This document shows, piece after piece, positions 31,470 to 39,967 of a DNA stretch of 64,000 nt (its first letter is position 1; each line of letters opens with the position of its first letter). This DNA is from Massilia litorea (GTDB lineage Bacteria > Pseudomonadota > Gammaproteobacteria > Burkholderiales > Burkholderiaceae_D): positions 558,001 to 622,000 of the forward strand of contig NZ_CP062941.1 in the NCBI RefSeq assembly GCF_015101885.1. The letters are read 5' to 3'. Under the pieces are notes generated by a model. It had not been told where the DNA came from. It was given only the letters and a program-made list of their open reading frames with translations, and did no database searches. The position numbers and the translations under genes are program-made.

Positions 31470-32168
31470 GTGCGTCCGGGCGCCGCGGCCATCCGGGCCG
31501 CCATCATCGATCTCGACGGCACGATGCTCGACACCGTGCCCGACTTTGAACTGGCCCTGAACGGCATGCGCGCCGAATTCAAGCTCGCGCCGATCGGGCA
31601 GGACATCATCAAGCCCATGGTCGGCAAGGGTTCCGAGAAGCTGATCCGCGACGTGCTGGCGCTCGACTACGATGCCGCCCGCATCGATGCTGTTTTTGAC
31701 GAGGCGATGGCGTCTTACCAGCGCCATTACCTCGCGATCAACGGCGAGAGAAGCGTGCTCTACGAGGGCGTGCTCGAGGGCCTGGCGGCGCTGCGCGATC
31801 TCGGCCTGCGCCTGGCCTGCGTGACCAACAAGCCGATCGCGTTCGCCACGCCGCTGCTGGCGCAAAAGGGGCTCGCGCCCTTTTTCGAGCTGGTCTACGG
31901 CGGCGACTCGCTGCCGCGCAAAAAGCCCGATCCCCTGCCCCTGCTGCAGGTGTGCGCTGACTTCGACCTGGCGCCGTCAGCCGTGGTCGCGATCGGCGAC
32001 TCCTCGAACGATGCCGAAGCGGCGCGCGCGGCACGTTGCTATGTGCTCACAGTGCCATATGGTTATAACCACGGAAGGCCTGTGCAAGACATCGATTCCG
32101 ATGGTATAGTTAATTCGCTACTGGATGCCGCCGAGCTCGTTCGTGCGCACAACAGCACCGAAAACTAA
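31470..32168 (+). CDS. gph: phosphoglycolate phosphatase (HAD family)
   Basis: 232 residues from a GTG start that lies 2 bp after the rpe stop and behind GGGAAG, so translation is coupled to rpe. HAD motifs: DLDGTMLDT with the Asp nucleophile (motif I, near residue 13), VTNKP (motif II), KKPDPLPLL with Lys (motif III) and AIGDSSNDAEAA (motif IV). It removes phosphate from 2-phosphoglycolate, a by-product of oxidative DNA damage repair. Grouping with rpe upstream of trpE is common in proteobacteria. The frame is also open upstream across rpe, but that is antisense-frame noise. Confidence 0.94.
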   Translation: MRPGAAAIRAAIIDLDGTMLDTVPDFELALNGMRAEFKLAPIGQDIIKPMVGKGSEKLIRDVLALDYDAARIDAVFDEAMASYQRHYLAINGERSVLYEGVLEGLAALRDLGLRLACVTNKPIAFATPLLAQKGLAPFFELVYGGDSLPRKKPDPLPLLQVCADFDLAPSAVVAIGDSSNDAEAARAARCYVLTVPYGYNHGRPVQDIDSDGIVNSLLDAAELVRAHNSTEN

Positions 32169-32179
32169 CTCATCTATAC

Positions 32180-32266
32180 ATGTTCTCCATTAAAAAACTC
32201 ACCGTCAACCAGACCGGCGCCCTTGAGGCCTGGGTCTGGCGACGCTGGCAATCCTGGGCTAACTGA
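32180..32266 (+). CDS. trpL: trp leader peptide
   Basis: A 28-residue leader, MFSIKKLTVNQTGALEAWVW then RRWQSWAN, holding four Trp codons at positions 18, 20, 23 and 26. It starts 11 bp after gph and sits before an attenuator. Ribosome stalling at the Trp codons when charged tRNA-Trp is scarce is the expected sensor. Too short for usual gene finders, but the Trp cluster and following RNA structures make it certain in kind. Confidence 0.93.
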   Translation: MFSIKKLTVNQTGALEAWVWRRWQSWAN

Positions 32267-32312
32267 ACCCGTCTTGATTGCTGCCGGCTGCACGTACGCC
32301 GGCAGGTTTTTT
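32209..32312 (+). promoter_or_regulatory. trp transcription attenuator
   Basis: Segment 1 CCAGACC (32209-32215) pairs with GGTCTGG (32233-32239) in the Trp-codon run. Segment 2 GCTGGCA (32244-32250) can pair with segment 3 TGCCGGC (32282-32288) as antiterminator. The terminator is a perfect 8-bp stem, CTGCCGGC (32281-32288) and GCCGGCAG (32298-32305), followed by GTTTTTT. This is the classical mutually exclusive set controlling trpE and, before the island arrived, the genes after it. Confidence 0.92.
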
Positions 32313-32364
32313 ACCACCACCGCCGCCCATCCTCCCCTTCAAACGTGGCGGCCCGGAGAAGAAC

Positions 32365-33861
32365 ATGACCGAACTCGAATTCAAATCGCTGGCCAACCAG
32401 GGCTATAACCGCATTCCGCTGATCGCCGAAGCCTTCGCCGATCTGGAAACGCCGCTGACCCTGTACCTGAAACTGGCGCAGTCGCAGAACACCGGCAAGA
32501 ACACCTTCCTGCTCGAATCGGTCGTCGGCGGCGAGCGCTTCGGCCGCTATTCCTTCATCGGCCTGCCGGCCAAGACCCTGTTGCGCAGCAGCGGCAATCT
32601 CACCGAGATCGTCACCAACGGCAGCGTCGTCGAAACCCACGAGGGCAACCCGCTCGACTTCATCGAAACCTATCAGTCGCGTTTCAAGGTCGCGCTGCGT
32701 CCGGGCATGCCGCGTTTCTGCGGCGGCCTGGCCGGCTACTTCGGCTACGACACGGTGCGCCACATCGAGCGCAAGCTGGCCGGCAAGGCCCCGGCCGACC
32801 CGCTCGGCCTGCCCGACATCCAGCTGATGGTGACCGAAGAGCTGGCCGTGATCGACAACCTGTCCGGCAAGCTGTATTTGATCGTCTACGCCGATACGGC
32901 GCAGGCGGAAGCCTTTGCCAAGGCGCGCCAGCGCCTGAAAGACCTGCGCGTGATGCTGCGCCGGAGCGTCGAGGCGCCCGTCACGACCGCTTCGGTGCGG
33001 ACCGAAGCGGTGCGTGAATTCAGCAAGGAAGATTACTTGAAAGCGGTGGCGACGGCGCACGAATACGTGATGGCCGGCGACCTGATGCAGGTTCAAATTG
33101 GCCAGCGCATCCGCAAGCCGTATGTCGATTCGCCCTTGTCCCTGTACCGCTCGCTGCGTTCGCTGAACCCGAGCCCGTACATGTATTACTACAATTTCGG
33201 CGACATGCAGATTGTCGGCGCCTCGCCCGAGATTTTGGTGCGCAATGAAACCTCGGCCGCCGGCGAGCGCAAGGTCACGCTGCGCCCGATCGCCGGCACC
33301 CGTCCGCGCGGCGCGACGCCGGAACGCGATGCCGAACTGGCGGCCGAGCTGCTGGCCGACCCGAAGGAAATCGCCGAACACGTGATGCTGATCGACCTGG
33401 CGCGCAACGACATCGGCCGCATCGCCGACACCGGTACCGTGAAAGTCACGGACCGGATGGTCATCGAAAAATACTCGCACGTGCAGCACATCGTCTCGAA
33501 CGTCGAAGGCGCCTTGAAGGAAGGCATGTCGAACCTGGACGTGCTGCGCGCGACCTTCCCCGCCGGTACGCTGACGGGCGCGCCGAAGGTGCGGGCGATG
33601 GAGATCATCGACGAACTCGAGCCGACCAAGCGCGGCATCTACGGCGGCGCGTGCGGTTATCTCTCCTTCGGCGGCGAGATGGACGTGGCGATCGCGATCC
33701 GCACCGGCGTGATCAAGGACGGCAATCTGTACGTGCAGGCCGCGGCCGGCATCGTCGCCGACTCGATCCCCGAAATGGAGTGGCAGGAAACCGAAGCGAA
33801 GGCGCGCGCCGTGCTGCGCGCGGCCGAACAAGTGCAAGACGGACTGGATGGGGAGATCTGA
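32365..33861 (+). CDS. trpE: anthranilate synthase component I
   Basis: 498 residues. It makes anthranilate from chorismate with ammonia supplied by TrpG. The N-terminal domain carries the LLES motif (near 45, in [19 protein letters not shown]) of the Trp feedback site. The chorismate-binding domain has [33 protein letters not shown], and the [20 protein letters not shown] stretch. ATG 32365 follows GGAGAAGAAC; the longer upstream frame covers the attenuator and is not coding. Controlled by trpL attenuation. In this genome it is separated from trpG by a 29-kb island whose left end begins right after its stop codon. Confidence 0.97.
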   Translation: MTELEFKSLANQGYNRIPLIAEAFADLETPLTLYLKLAQSQNTGKNTFLLESVVGGERFGRYSFIGLPAKTLLRSSGNLTEIVTNGSVVETHEGNPLDFIETYQSRFKVALRPGMPRFCGGLAGYFGYDTVRHIERKLAGKAPADPLGLPDIQLMVTEELAVIDNLSGKLYLIVYADTAQAEAFAKARQRLKDLRVMLRRSVEAPVTTASVRTEAVREFSKEDYLKAVATAHEYVMAGDLMQVQIGQRIRKPYVDSPLSLYRSLRSLNPSPYMYYYNFGDMQIVGASPEILVRNETSAAGERKVTLRPIAGTRPRGATPERDAELAAELLADPKEIAEHVMLIDLARNDIGRIADTGTVKVTDRMVIEKYSHVQHIVSNVEGALKEGMSNLDVLRATFPAGTLTGAPKVRAMEIIDELEPTKRGIYGGACGYLSFGGEMDVAIAIRTGVIKDGNLYVQAAAGIVADSIPEMEWQETEAKARAVLRAAEQVQDGLDGEI

Positions 33862-33879
33862 CATGCTGCTCATGATCGA
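33862..33879 (+). repeat. left attachment site (attL) core
   Basis: CATGCTGCTCATGATCGA, containing the original trpG start codon (ATG at 33863). It equals 63278-63295 except for C/A at the tenth base. The trpG sequence is lost right after the repeat on this side. Confidence 0.88.
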
Positions 33880-33931
33880 TGAGCATCATCCCCATCCAAA
33901 GCAATCCACTACGGCCCATTCTCCTTTTTGA
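33863..33931 (+). pseudogene. severed 5' end of trpG
   Basis: The first six codons (MLLMID) are those of trpG, still 1 bp after the trpE stop and behind the original GGGGAGAT ribosome-binding site. The frame then runs into island sequence and stops after 22 codons. It may still be translated as a meaningless peptide when trpE is expressed. Confidence 0.75.
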
Positions 33932-33985
33932 TTCAATAGCTTAGCGCCAAAACATACCCTAGCATAGCCACCACTATCCATTGAT

Positions 33986-34019
33986 TTGGTGGTAAATTGG
34001 TGGTAACTCTGGTTACCAC
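33986..34019 (+). repeat. probable integrase arm-type sites, left end
   Basis: TTGGTGGTAAA (33986-33996) is directly followed by TTGGTGGTAAC (33997-34007), then an inverted TTACCAC (34013-34019). The same tandem pair occurs at 63194-63215. Position between attL and int fits recombinase arm binding and possible autoregulation of int. Confidence 0.65.
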
Positions 34020-34034
34020 TGATGGGGTGATGAA

Positions 34035-35297
34035 ATGCCTAAGCAGCTGACTCATTCCGAAATTCTTGCGGCCAAACCTAAGGCCAAGCCATACAAACTC
34101 GCAGATACTGACCGCCTCTATGTCCTGATTGCCGTAACTGGTAAAAAGTACTGGAAGTGGAACTATCGTCTTGACGGCAAGGATTGCACCTACTCAATCG
34201 GCACCTTCCCCGACATCAAGCCGGCTGAAGCCCGCGAGCTCCGTACCGCGGCAGCAAAGCTAGTCGCCCAAGGCATACATCCTGCTGCCCACGAAGCGGA
34301 CAAGATCGAGCAAGCCAAGGCTGAGAAGGCAACGACCTTCTGGGCTGTCACACAAGAATGGATCGAGACGAAGAGGACAGAGGTTCAGCCTTATTCCTTC
34401 AAACAAATCCAGTCGGGCATGCAACGTTATATTAGAGATACGCCGGTTGGCGCAAAGCCTATCAAAGCTATTTCGACGTCTGACATGTACAAGCTGATCC
34501 GTGGCATCGCCAACCGAACAGAACGTACAGGGCTCGAGCGAAAATCGACTGGTGCACACACGGTGGCGACGAACATCCGAGGTTGGTGCAACGCTGTTTT
34601 CCGATTCGCCATCCACTCCGGACGTGCTGACCGCAATCCCGTGACAGACTTTAAAGCCGGTGACGTCATCAAAAAACCCAAGGTCAAGAATAACTTAGCA
34701 CTGACCGAGGCTCAACTTACCGAACTCGTAGCAGCGGTGCACAGCTTCACAGGCCAGCGCAAGACCGCGATAGCTATAGAGCTGCTCCTGCTTACGTTTG
34801 TCCGCACGGGCGAGCTACGCTGCGCCACTTGGGACGAATTCGATCTCGAAAAAGCACTTTGGACTGTGCCGAGCGAGCGGATGAAGATCAAGGACGTCGG
34901 CGACCATCTTGTACCGCTTGCACCGAGAGCCGTCCGACTTCTGCAAAAGCTGAAGACCATTACTGACACCTCAAGCAAAGCGCCTCGTTGGCTGTTCCCC
35001 AATGATCGCCGCGATACCGAGCCTATGTCTGCAACAACTATCAACCGAGCTTTAGAACGGATGAAGTTCAACGGCAAAGGAACTATCGGCTTCTCGGCCC
35101 ATGGCTTTCGTGGAACCGCGTCTACGCTCTTGCATGAACAGGGCTACGCGCCGGAGATCATTGAGCTGCAGCTGGCTCATCAAGAACGCAACACAGTCAA
35201 AGCAGCCTATAACAAAGCTCAGCACATTCCTGAGCGCAAAAAAATGATGAGCGATTGGGCGAACTACATCGAAAGTTTGAGGAAGCAGGCGAGCTAA
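34035..35297 (+). CDS. tyrosine recombinase (phage P4-type integrase)
   Basis: 420 residues. The N-terminal DUF4102/arm-binding domain (about 1-90; ADTDRLYVLI, GTFPDIKPAEAR) is followed by a core-binding helical domain (100-205) and the catalytic domain. The active-site set is complete: Arg257 (RTGELR), His356-x-x-Arg359 (HGFRGTAST), His382 (LAHQERN) and nucleophile Tyr392. ATG 34035 follows GATGGGGTGATGAA. It lies 173 bp after trpE on the same strand with no terminator between, and its start is next to the tandem repeats. It most likely inserts the island at the trpG start region, an unusual target since P4-type integrases generally use tRNA genes. Confidence 0.93.
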   Translation: MPKQLTHSEILAAKPKAKPYKLADTDRLYVLIAVTGKKYWKWNYRLDGKDCTYSIGTFPDIKPAEARELRTAAAKLVAQGIHPAAHEADKIEQAKAEKATTFWAVTQEWIETKRTEVQPYSFKQIQSGMQRYIRDTPVGAKPIKAISTSDMYKLIRGIANRTERTGLERKSTGAHTVATNIRGWCNAVFRFAIHSGRADRNPVTDFKAGDVIKKPKVKNNLALTEAQLTELVAAVHSFTGQRKTAIAIELLLLTFVRTGELRCATWDEFDLEKALWTVPSERMKIKDVGDHLVPLAPRAVRLLQKLKTITDTSSKAPRWLFPNDRRDTEPMSATTINRALERMKFNGKGTIGFSAHGFRGTASTLLHEQGYAPEIIELQLAHQERNTVKAAYNKAQHIPERKKMMSDWANYIESLRKQAS

Positions 35298-35339
35298 TAG
35301 CGTGTGTTAAAGCAATCCTGAGTCATCCAAGTAACCAAC

Positions 35340-35351
35340 GCAATCAATTGC
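35340..35351 (+). repeat. island 12-mer repeat, copy 1
   Basis: GCAATCAATTGC after the integrase gene. Arms GCAAT/ATTGC around CA. Its left flank (GAGTCATCCAA) is shared with copy 2. Confidence 0.9.
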
Positions 35352-35750
35352 ACTGCAATGCCTGACTCCCCATTTCCCCCTCGCTGATCCTCAGAGACGA
35401 ATAGAACCGATCAGCATGGTGGCGGCATCGGCGAGTGGTCCGGTGCATACAACAACCTCGGCGCGACCGGCCACAGGTTTCGGTGCCGAATAGGACGGTG
35501 CTTCAGTAGGTGGGGACAGTCACCCGGCGGCACCGTGAAAGGCAACATGACGTCCTGCCGACGGCTGACAGAAGCTAGCCATCTCAAGCTAATAGCGTCG
35601 CAGCAATGTTCTCGCCATCGTCCCATCAATCACGATTCATTTGAACATGTAAGGTTTCGAGGCAAGGATGCTGATTGTCGCTTATGCGAATTCCTGCTGG
35701 AATACAGCTGCAAGCATTTTTTGCCCGGGTGGCTGCGGGTCTTCTGTGGC

Positions 35751-35774
35751 GTCCGCTTCCGGCCAAGAGCGGAC
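35751..35774. repeat. GGCCAnnAGCGGAC family repeat, copy 1, as a hairpin
   Basis: GTCCGC and GCGGAC flank TTCCGGCCAAGA. The core GGCCAAGAGCGGAC recurs in variant form at 37703 and 38476. Confidence 0.6.
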
Positions 35775-35916
35775 AGTCGACAGCCACCCAAGGGAGGGCA
35801 ATTGTAGAATGGTCGCTACGCGCTTCATGAACAACTGCAAGCACATAGAGCGCTTGAGGCAGGGCATGGCATTGGACGTAGCGAACCCGGATCTGAAAAT
35901 AGAGCCTGTAAGAAAA

Positions 35917-36687
35917 CTATCTTGACGCAACGTTTAGCCCTTCGGCTGGACCGTCCTGTTTTGACCATATCGACACCGAACCCGCGTCTTCGGCAGTTGG
36001 GTTCAGGTTAGTCGCGACCACCGAATAACTATACTCACCGATGTCAACCCAAAAACGCATACGAGAATATCCAGGGAAATATTCGACCCCCAACTCATCG
36101 CGCGACACAAAATCTCCTACGTCACCGTAGCGCAGGTTAGGGAAGTCTATTTCTCGACTACTCGACTGCGCAGCCTGAAGAATCATTTGCTTGATGTCCT
36201 TGTCGTCTGTCGCTCTTGCATGGCTGACGGGATTTCCCATCGGTGCCGATATACCCAAGCCCGAAGCCAGTGAGGCAATGTCGTCAACACTTAGTACGCT
36301 TAGATCCCGGCCGGGAGCTGCCTTGATAAATACCGTGTTTCGCGTCCCGTCCCGAGGTGTGTATACAAACCGAACCGAAAACTCCCGACCGCCATGAATC
36401 ATTGGATGCTGAAGTACCGACCAATAGAACGTAGTGCCTCCGTCAGTGTTCACGATCTGGCGCGGCTCAACGGCGAAGCGGTTGAAAACCTTTTCGATTG
36501 CCGCACGATTAATGTGGTAGCGCTCCTCGCTGACCTCATTTCGCATCGCCATCACTGCAGCACCCAAAAGCGAACTCATTGCTCGGTTGTCGAACCAGTT
36601 CTTTACAAAGAAAAAAACGATGAGCGAACAACCCCACGTTGGTATCGCGAGCAGCACCGCTGCTAGCAATGAAACAAGGTAGAACAT
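35917..36687 (-). CDS. membrane-anchored protein of unknown function
   Basis: About 256 residues if the start is the ATG at 36687, chosen because a hydrophobic N-terminal anchor (MFYLVSLLAAVLLAIPTWG, continuing to about residue 31) begins there; the frame extends 56 codons further without membrane or family features. After the anchor the protein is soluble and mixed alpha/beta, with no cysteine or catalytic pattern I recognise. The charged residues after the anchor do not settle which side of the membrane the soluble part faces. Its 3' end overlaps a short plus-strand frame by 10 bp. It lies alone between decayed sequence and a divergently transcribed secreted protein gene. Confidence 0.55.
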   Translation of the reverse strand: MFYLVSLLAAVLLAIPTWGCSLIVFFFVKNWFDNRAMSSLLGAAVMAMRNEVSEERYHINRAAIEKVFNRFAVEPRQIVNTDGGTTFYWSVLQHPMIHGGREFSVRFVYTPRDGTRNTVFIKAAPGRDLSVLSVDDIASLASGLGISAPMGNPVSHARATDDKDIKQMILQAAQSSSREIDFPNLRYGDVGDFVSRDELGVEYFPGYSRMRFWVDIGEYSYSVVATNLNPTAEDAGSVSIWSKQDGPAEGLNVASR

Positions 36688-36922
36688 AGTAGCTTTCACC
36701 AGAAAGGAGGGAGGTTTTATTCTAACAACAATTCTTGACTGCTCACAGCGTTTATAATTAAGCAGGCCGGCAAGGGCAACGGCAAGACACTGTCTCCGGG
36801 GAGGGTCGCTGTGGCAAACAAGCCGACTGTGTCTATTTTTGTAACTTGCTTGCAAATTGATTAGCTGTCAATATTTGTGCTGAACACTTGATTTTTCAAT
36901 CTCCGACCGCCACTCGCCCGCC

Positions 36923-37582
36923 GTGAACAAATACTTAATCGTCCTTGCACTCTCTTTTACCTGCGCGCTCCATGCCGGAGCTGTCGAGGAGCAGGGCGCC
37001 GTATGGAAACGCACAGCTAAGTTTCGCTCGTTGAGCTCGGCAGAACAGTCAACTCTAATCAAACTGTACAACGTAAAAATCGAGGAAGTTGCCGACGACT
37101 ACCGCGCCAAGCTACCAGCGCCCATGAGCATTGAACGCGACCGAGCCGTGACTGGCATTTCACGTTGTGTAGTCGACTCGGGGTTGCTCCAACAAATGCA
37201 GAAGGACCCGGAAAGCGCAGCAGCGGAAGCAGCCGCGAAACGCTACCTCGATAGCTGCGGAGCAGCCCAGGGGGATCGCTTTATTGCTGCGGAGTGGCGA
37301 GGCGCACGCAAGGTCAGCGCGCTGGCGTACCTGCTCGACTATAAGGAGCTACTGGGCACAACGGTTGCCGTTAAGGGATCGCTGCTGCACCGTGGCCAGT
37401 TGACGCTGTTGCATCCGCCCGGCAGGCCAGACGCCTATATCGTCGTAGATATCGACGAGCTCTCGCGAGACGAGCGCGAGCGCATTTTGCTAGATTGCGC
37501 AAGCGGATGTCAGATGGAAGTCTATGGCAAGGTAGGTAACATCGTCGGGCAAAAAGGACTGGCTGCAATTAGAATCCGTTAG
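36923..37582 (+). CDS. exported protein with C-terminal OB-fold-like region
   Basis: 219 residues from a GTG start, with a clear signal peptide (MNKYLIVLALSFTCALHAGA, cleavage near 20). The middle part is helical and charged with Cys residues near 82 and 112. The C-terminal 80 residues (LLGTTVAVKGSLLHRGQLTLL ... GCQMEVYGKVG) alternate short strands as in OB-fold nucleic-acid- or ligand-binding proteins such as periplasmic OB domains. No exact family is recognised. It is divergent from the membrane-anchored gene, so the two may share a regulatory region (36688-36922). Confidence 0.6.
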   Translation: MNKYLIVLALSFTCALHAGAVEEQGAVWKRTAKFRSLSSAEQSTLIKLYNVKIEEVADDYRAKLPAPMSIERDRAVTGISRCVVDSGLLQQMQKDPESAAAEAAAKRYLDSCGAAQGDRFIAAEWRGARKVSALAYLLDYKELLGTTVAVKGSLLHRGQLTLLHPPGRPDAYIVVDIDELSRDERERILLDCASGCQMEVYGKVGNIVGQKGLAAIRIR

Positions 37583-37689
37583 CGTGTGCTGCTGCCAGCT
37601 TGGCATCCTTACTTTTTTTCAAACTAAGTACCCCTAACAAAACCCTTTCCGTGCTGGGATGTCAACGACCTCGTGCACTGAACCATTCC

Positions 37690-37722
37690 GAACCTCTGCA
37701 ACCGGCCAGGAGCGGACCTTTC
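37690..37722 (+). repeat. GGCCAnnAGCGGAC family repeat, copy 2
   Basis: GAACCTCTGCAACCGGCC followed by AGGAGCGGACC, between two genes. It shares GAAC-TCTG and GGCCA-AGCGGAC with copy 3. Confidence 0.55.
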
Positions 37723-37845
37723 GCCCCATGGTTAGAAACCAGCAGATACGCCTACACTTCAAACAGAAAGTCTTACCAACTCTTCAACTTAAAGGTCCTT
37801 CTAATGCAAAAAATACTTTTGGAACCTGAGTCACGCTAGCAGATT

Positions 37846-38382
37846 TTGGCAGACCTCTCGGAACATAGAAAAACGTGGGATGCCTTGGGGATCGATGAAA
37901 AATTCATGACAGACCTCATCGCGCAGAAAGGTGATACGCATTTTATTGTTGGGTTGGCGGTCGTTGTCGAGGGCGCCGCAGCTATCGTGTTGCAGAAGAA
38001 CCTAAATGCCAACGAAGACTTCGTGGAGTGGGTCATGAAGAAGACTAAACACAGCGAACGGCTTCACCTTCTGAAAATTCTAAAAAAGATTGATTCGACT
38101 TCCTACGACATGCTCTTGAAGTTGGCGGAGATACGGAACGCATTCGCGCACCAGCCAGCAAACCTGAAGAAGTCGCTCGAACAGTTTTATACTGATCAAA
38201 AGCCTCAATGGAAGTACGAGCTGCAAAATGCTCTAGCACAGCAGCTGGTCACGGATAAGTCATTTCTCAAAAACCTCAAGTCAGGAGATATTGATGACGC
38301 TTGCTTGCTTGCTAAATTCAGAGACACACTGCTCAGTGGCCTGATGGTGCCCCTCTATGAGCTTGTGAGTGGCCTAAGCTAG
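37846..38382 (+). CDS. HEPN-like protein, MtlR-type
   Basis: 178 residues from a TTG start (next in-frame ATG at 37906). The all-helical sequence ends its central part with LAEIRNAFAHQP, giving R97-N98-x3-H102, the Rx4H signature of HEPN domains; the LxxIRNxFAH context resembles the mannitol-repressor MtlR/DUF4145 branch. Many HEPN proteins are RNases or act in toxin-antitoxin and abortive-infection systems, others are only structural. An N-terminal GLAVVVEGAAAIVL helix fits HEPN helix 2. No partner nucleotidyltransferase gene is next to it, so toxin function is only an option. Confidence 0.55.
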   Translation: MADLSEHRKTWDALGIDEKFMTDLIAQKGDTHFIVGLAVVVEGAAAIVLQKNLNANEDFVEWVMKKTKHSERLHLLKILKKIDSTSYDMLLKLAEIRNAFAHQPANLKKSLEQFYTDQKPQWKYELQNALAQQLVTDKSFLKNLKSGDIDDACLLAKFRDTLLSGLMVPLYELVSGLS

Positions 38383-38460
38383 TGTGGCAATGTTGGGCTA
38401 ATTTATGGCCGCCCCTCCTTTAGCGCTATAAAAGCAAAATCCTTCCATGTTCAGCCAATC

Positions 38461-38490
38461 GGAACGTCTGTAATCGGCCAAAAGCGGACT
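38461..38490 (+). repeat. GGCCAnnAGCGGAC family repeat, copy 3
   Basis: GGAACGTCTGTAATCGGCC then AAAAGCGGACT, just upstream of a pseudogene start at 38513. Confidence 0.55.
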
Positions 38491-38512
38491 TAGTCTACTT
38501 TATTGAAACCCT

Positions 38513-38860
38513 ATGAATAAGAAAATATCGGTAGAAGTTGTGAAACACGAGACCATTTTTGTTAGACGGGTGCACCTTGATCGGCAAGGATGAGATTGCC
38601 AGCGCACTCGGATCGGCTCTGGGAAATGATTCAAACTTTATTCTTGTGATCCGGTTCACGCCGTTCAAGAACTACAGAGGCATAGGGACAATCATGTATG
38701 CTAGCCAACGCGCTGGCATGCCGGCATGCCGGACGACAACTTACGCTGGGTGACGGACGACGGACAACGGCGACGTTGTGAAGTTCGACGAGTCGACGTC
38801 GCCTTATCGCTGGAACGCGCTGATGCTCTGGTTTGCCATGCCATATCGACAAAATTATTG
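38513..38860 (+). pseudogene. frameshifted small-protein gene, ExbD/TolR-periplasmic-like
   Basis: ATG 38513 begins MNKKISVEVVKHETIF. The sense continues in the next frame after a run of T (LLDGCTLIGKDEIASALGSA ... VIRFTPFKNYRGIGTIMYAS), and after an exact 8-bp duplication (GGCATGCC twice near 38715) in another frame (PDDNLRWVTDDG), then again (GDVVKFDESTSPYRWNAL). The strand-helix pattern is like the periplasmic part of ExbD/TolR-type proteins. At least three frameshifts show it is dead, or that this stretch has poor sequence quality. Confidence 0.5.
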
Positions 38861-38947
38861 CCAAGTCAAAATATCAGCTAAAATTGATGTTCCAAATGTT
38901 ATTACGCACAGACGTGTCGTCCGACACGCGGGCTTTAAGTTTAACCG

Positions 38948-39967
38948 ATGAAAAATTACTATTCAGTGCTCGGTGTGTTACCAACGGCCGAACTTGCCGT
39001 TATACGTGCGGCGTACCGCGCACTATGCCAGATATACCACCCAGATAAATACAGTGGTAACAAAGATTATGCTGAGGCCCTGACGAAAGAACTTAACGAG
39101 GCTTGGTCGGTGCTTTCGGATGCTGAGAAGCGCCGGCAGTATGACAAGGCTATCGGGAGCCAGCAGCAGTTTGCCGACACATCCGGCTCAGAGCGTGTTG
39201 AACAGCCCTTCCGGGAAACCCTCATCCAGAGCTTTCCTGAACTGCAGACTATTGCAGAATATTACTTCGATATTTGGGACTTGATCGAACGCCTGCAGAA
39301 GGTTTCCCGGCAGTTGGCAACCGGGTTCGTCGCAACTCTCCTGCAAACAAAAGCATATAAAGGACGGGCAGAGCTTGCGAAGCAGCTGGAGCAACGCTTT
39401 TTCATTTCGTATTTCGGAAAAGACAAAAGAATTCAGGAGTTCGCAAGAGGCCTGATCGCTGCGGGAAATAGAGAGGCAGCGCTGGAGCTTAATAAGGCAG
39501 TAACGATTTTTGGCTCTGGTATCGAAGCGGATTTGATCATAAACAAAATATCGGTGAAGTATGACCTTGGCGGGAATGATCCTCAGCCGGGCTTCGCGAC
39601 AAGCGCGCAGAAGGACCGAAATAGAAACCCCGAGCGCTCCGCACGCCAAAACGAAACGCAGCACGACGCGAGCTCCTCTGACCAGAGCATCATCTCGCAT
39701 TCCATAAAAAGGCTGGAAAAAATGCGCTCTGCGGCTTATCTACCCTCGCCCAACGATTGGCTGAGTGCAACTAAAACGCTGAGGTCCGCTCTCGAAATAT
39801 CATTAACATTCAAAAGCTCCCGGAAGAGCATGTTCTCCTCTGAGGAGATAGCGGTTTTTCATCTTGGAAAAAAAACCTGGGACGTGCCCTTGAAGTCACA
39901 GGAATTGAGGGTATGGGTTACCCAAGAACTGATTCCGATGGCGGAAAGAAAACTGCAACGTGAATGA
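38948..39967 (+). CDS. J-domain (DnaJ-like) protein with unknown C-terminal region
   Basis: 339 residues. Residues 1-70 form a J domain: NYYSVLGVLPTAELAVIRAA, HPD at 31-33, and ELNEAWSVLSDAEKRRQYDKA. HPD stimulates the ATPase of DnaK-type chaperones. The rest lacks the Gly/Phe region, zinc centre and DnaJ C-terminal domain; it is helical, with a charged low-complexity linker near 220-245 and a final Lys/Arg-rich tail. Such J proteins with private C-termini recruit Hsp70 to particular partners, and phage or island versions are common. It stands alone, downstream of a pseudogene. Composition is AT-richer than the backbone. Confidence 0.8.
   Translation: MKNYYSVLGVLPTAELAVIRAAYRALCQIYHPDKYSGNKDYAEALTKELNEAWSVLSDAEKRRQYDKAIGSQQQFADTSGSERVEQPFRETLIQSFPELQTIAEYYFDIWDLIERLQKVSRQLATGFVATLLQTKAYKGRAELAKQLEQRFFISYFGKDKRIQEFARGLIAAGNREAALELNKAVTIFGSGIEADLIINKISVKYDLGGNDPQPGFATSAQKDRNRNPERSARQNETQHDASSSDQSIISHSIKRLEKMRSAAYLPSPNDWLSATKTLRSALEISLTFKSSRKSMFSSEEIAVFHLGKKTWDVPLKSQELRVWVTQELIPMAERKLQRE

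Larger units (their letters stand above)
35298..35916. other. intergenic after integrase, with repeats and remnants
   Basis: Holds one GCAATCAATTGC copy and a GTCCGC...GCGGAC hairpin repeat. A 38-codon plus-strand frame at 35810-35926 (starts MVATRFMNNCKHIERLRQG) looks protein-like but lacks a known family and overlaps the end of the next gene. Other frames look random. Probably decayed cargo. Confidence 0.5.

Noticed and set aside
30681..32168. 495-residue reading frame ending in the Gph sequence
   Set aside because: The part before 31470 is another frame of rpe; Gph starts at the GTG right after the rpe stop.
35535..35844. Several open frames after the integrase
   Set aside because: They overlap on both strands with no recognisable domain; only a 38-codon frame at 35810 looks somewhat protein-like and is noted in the intergenic entry.
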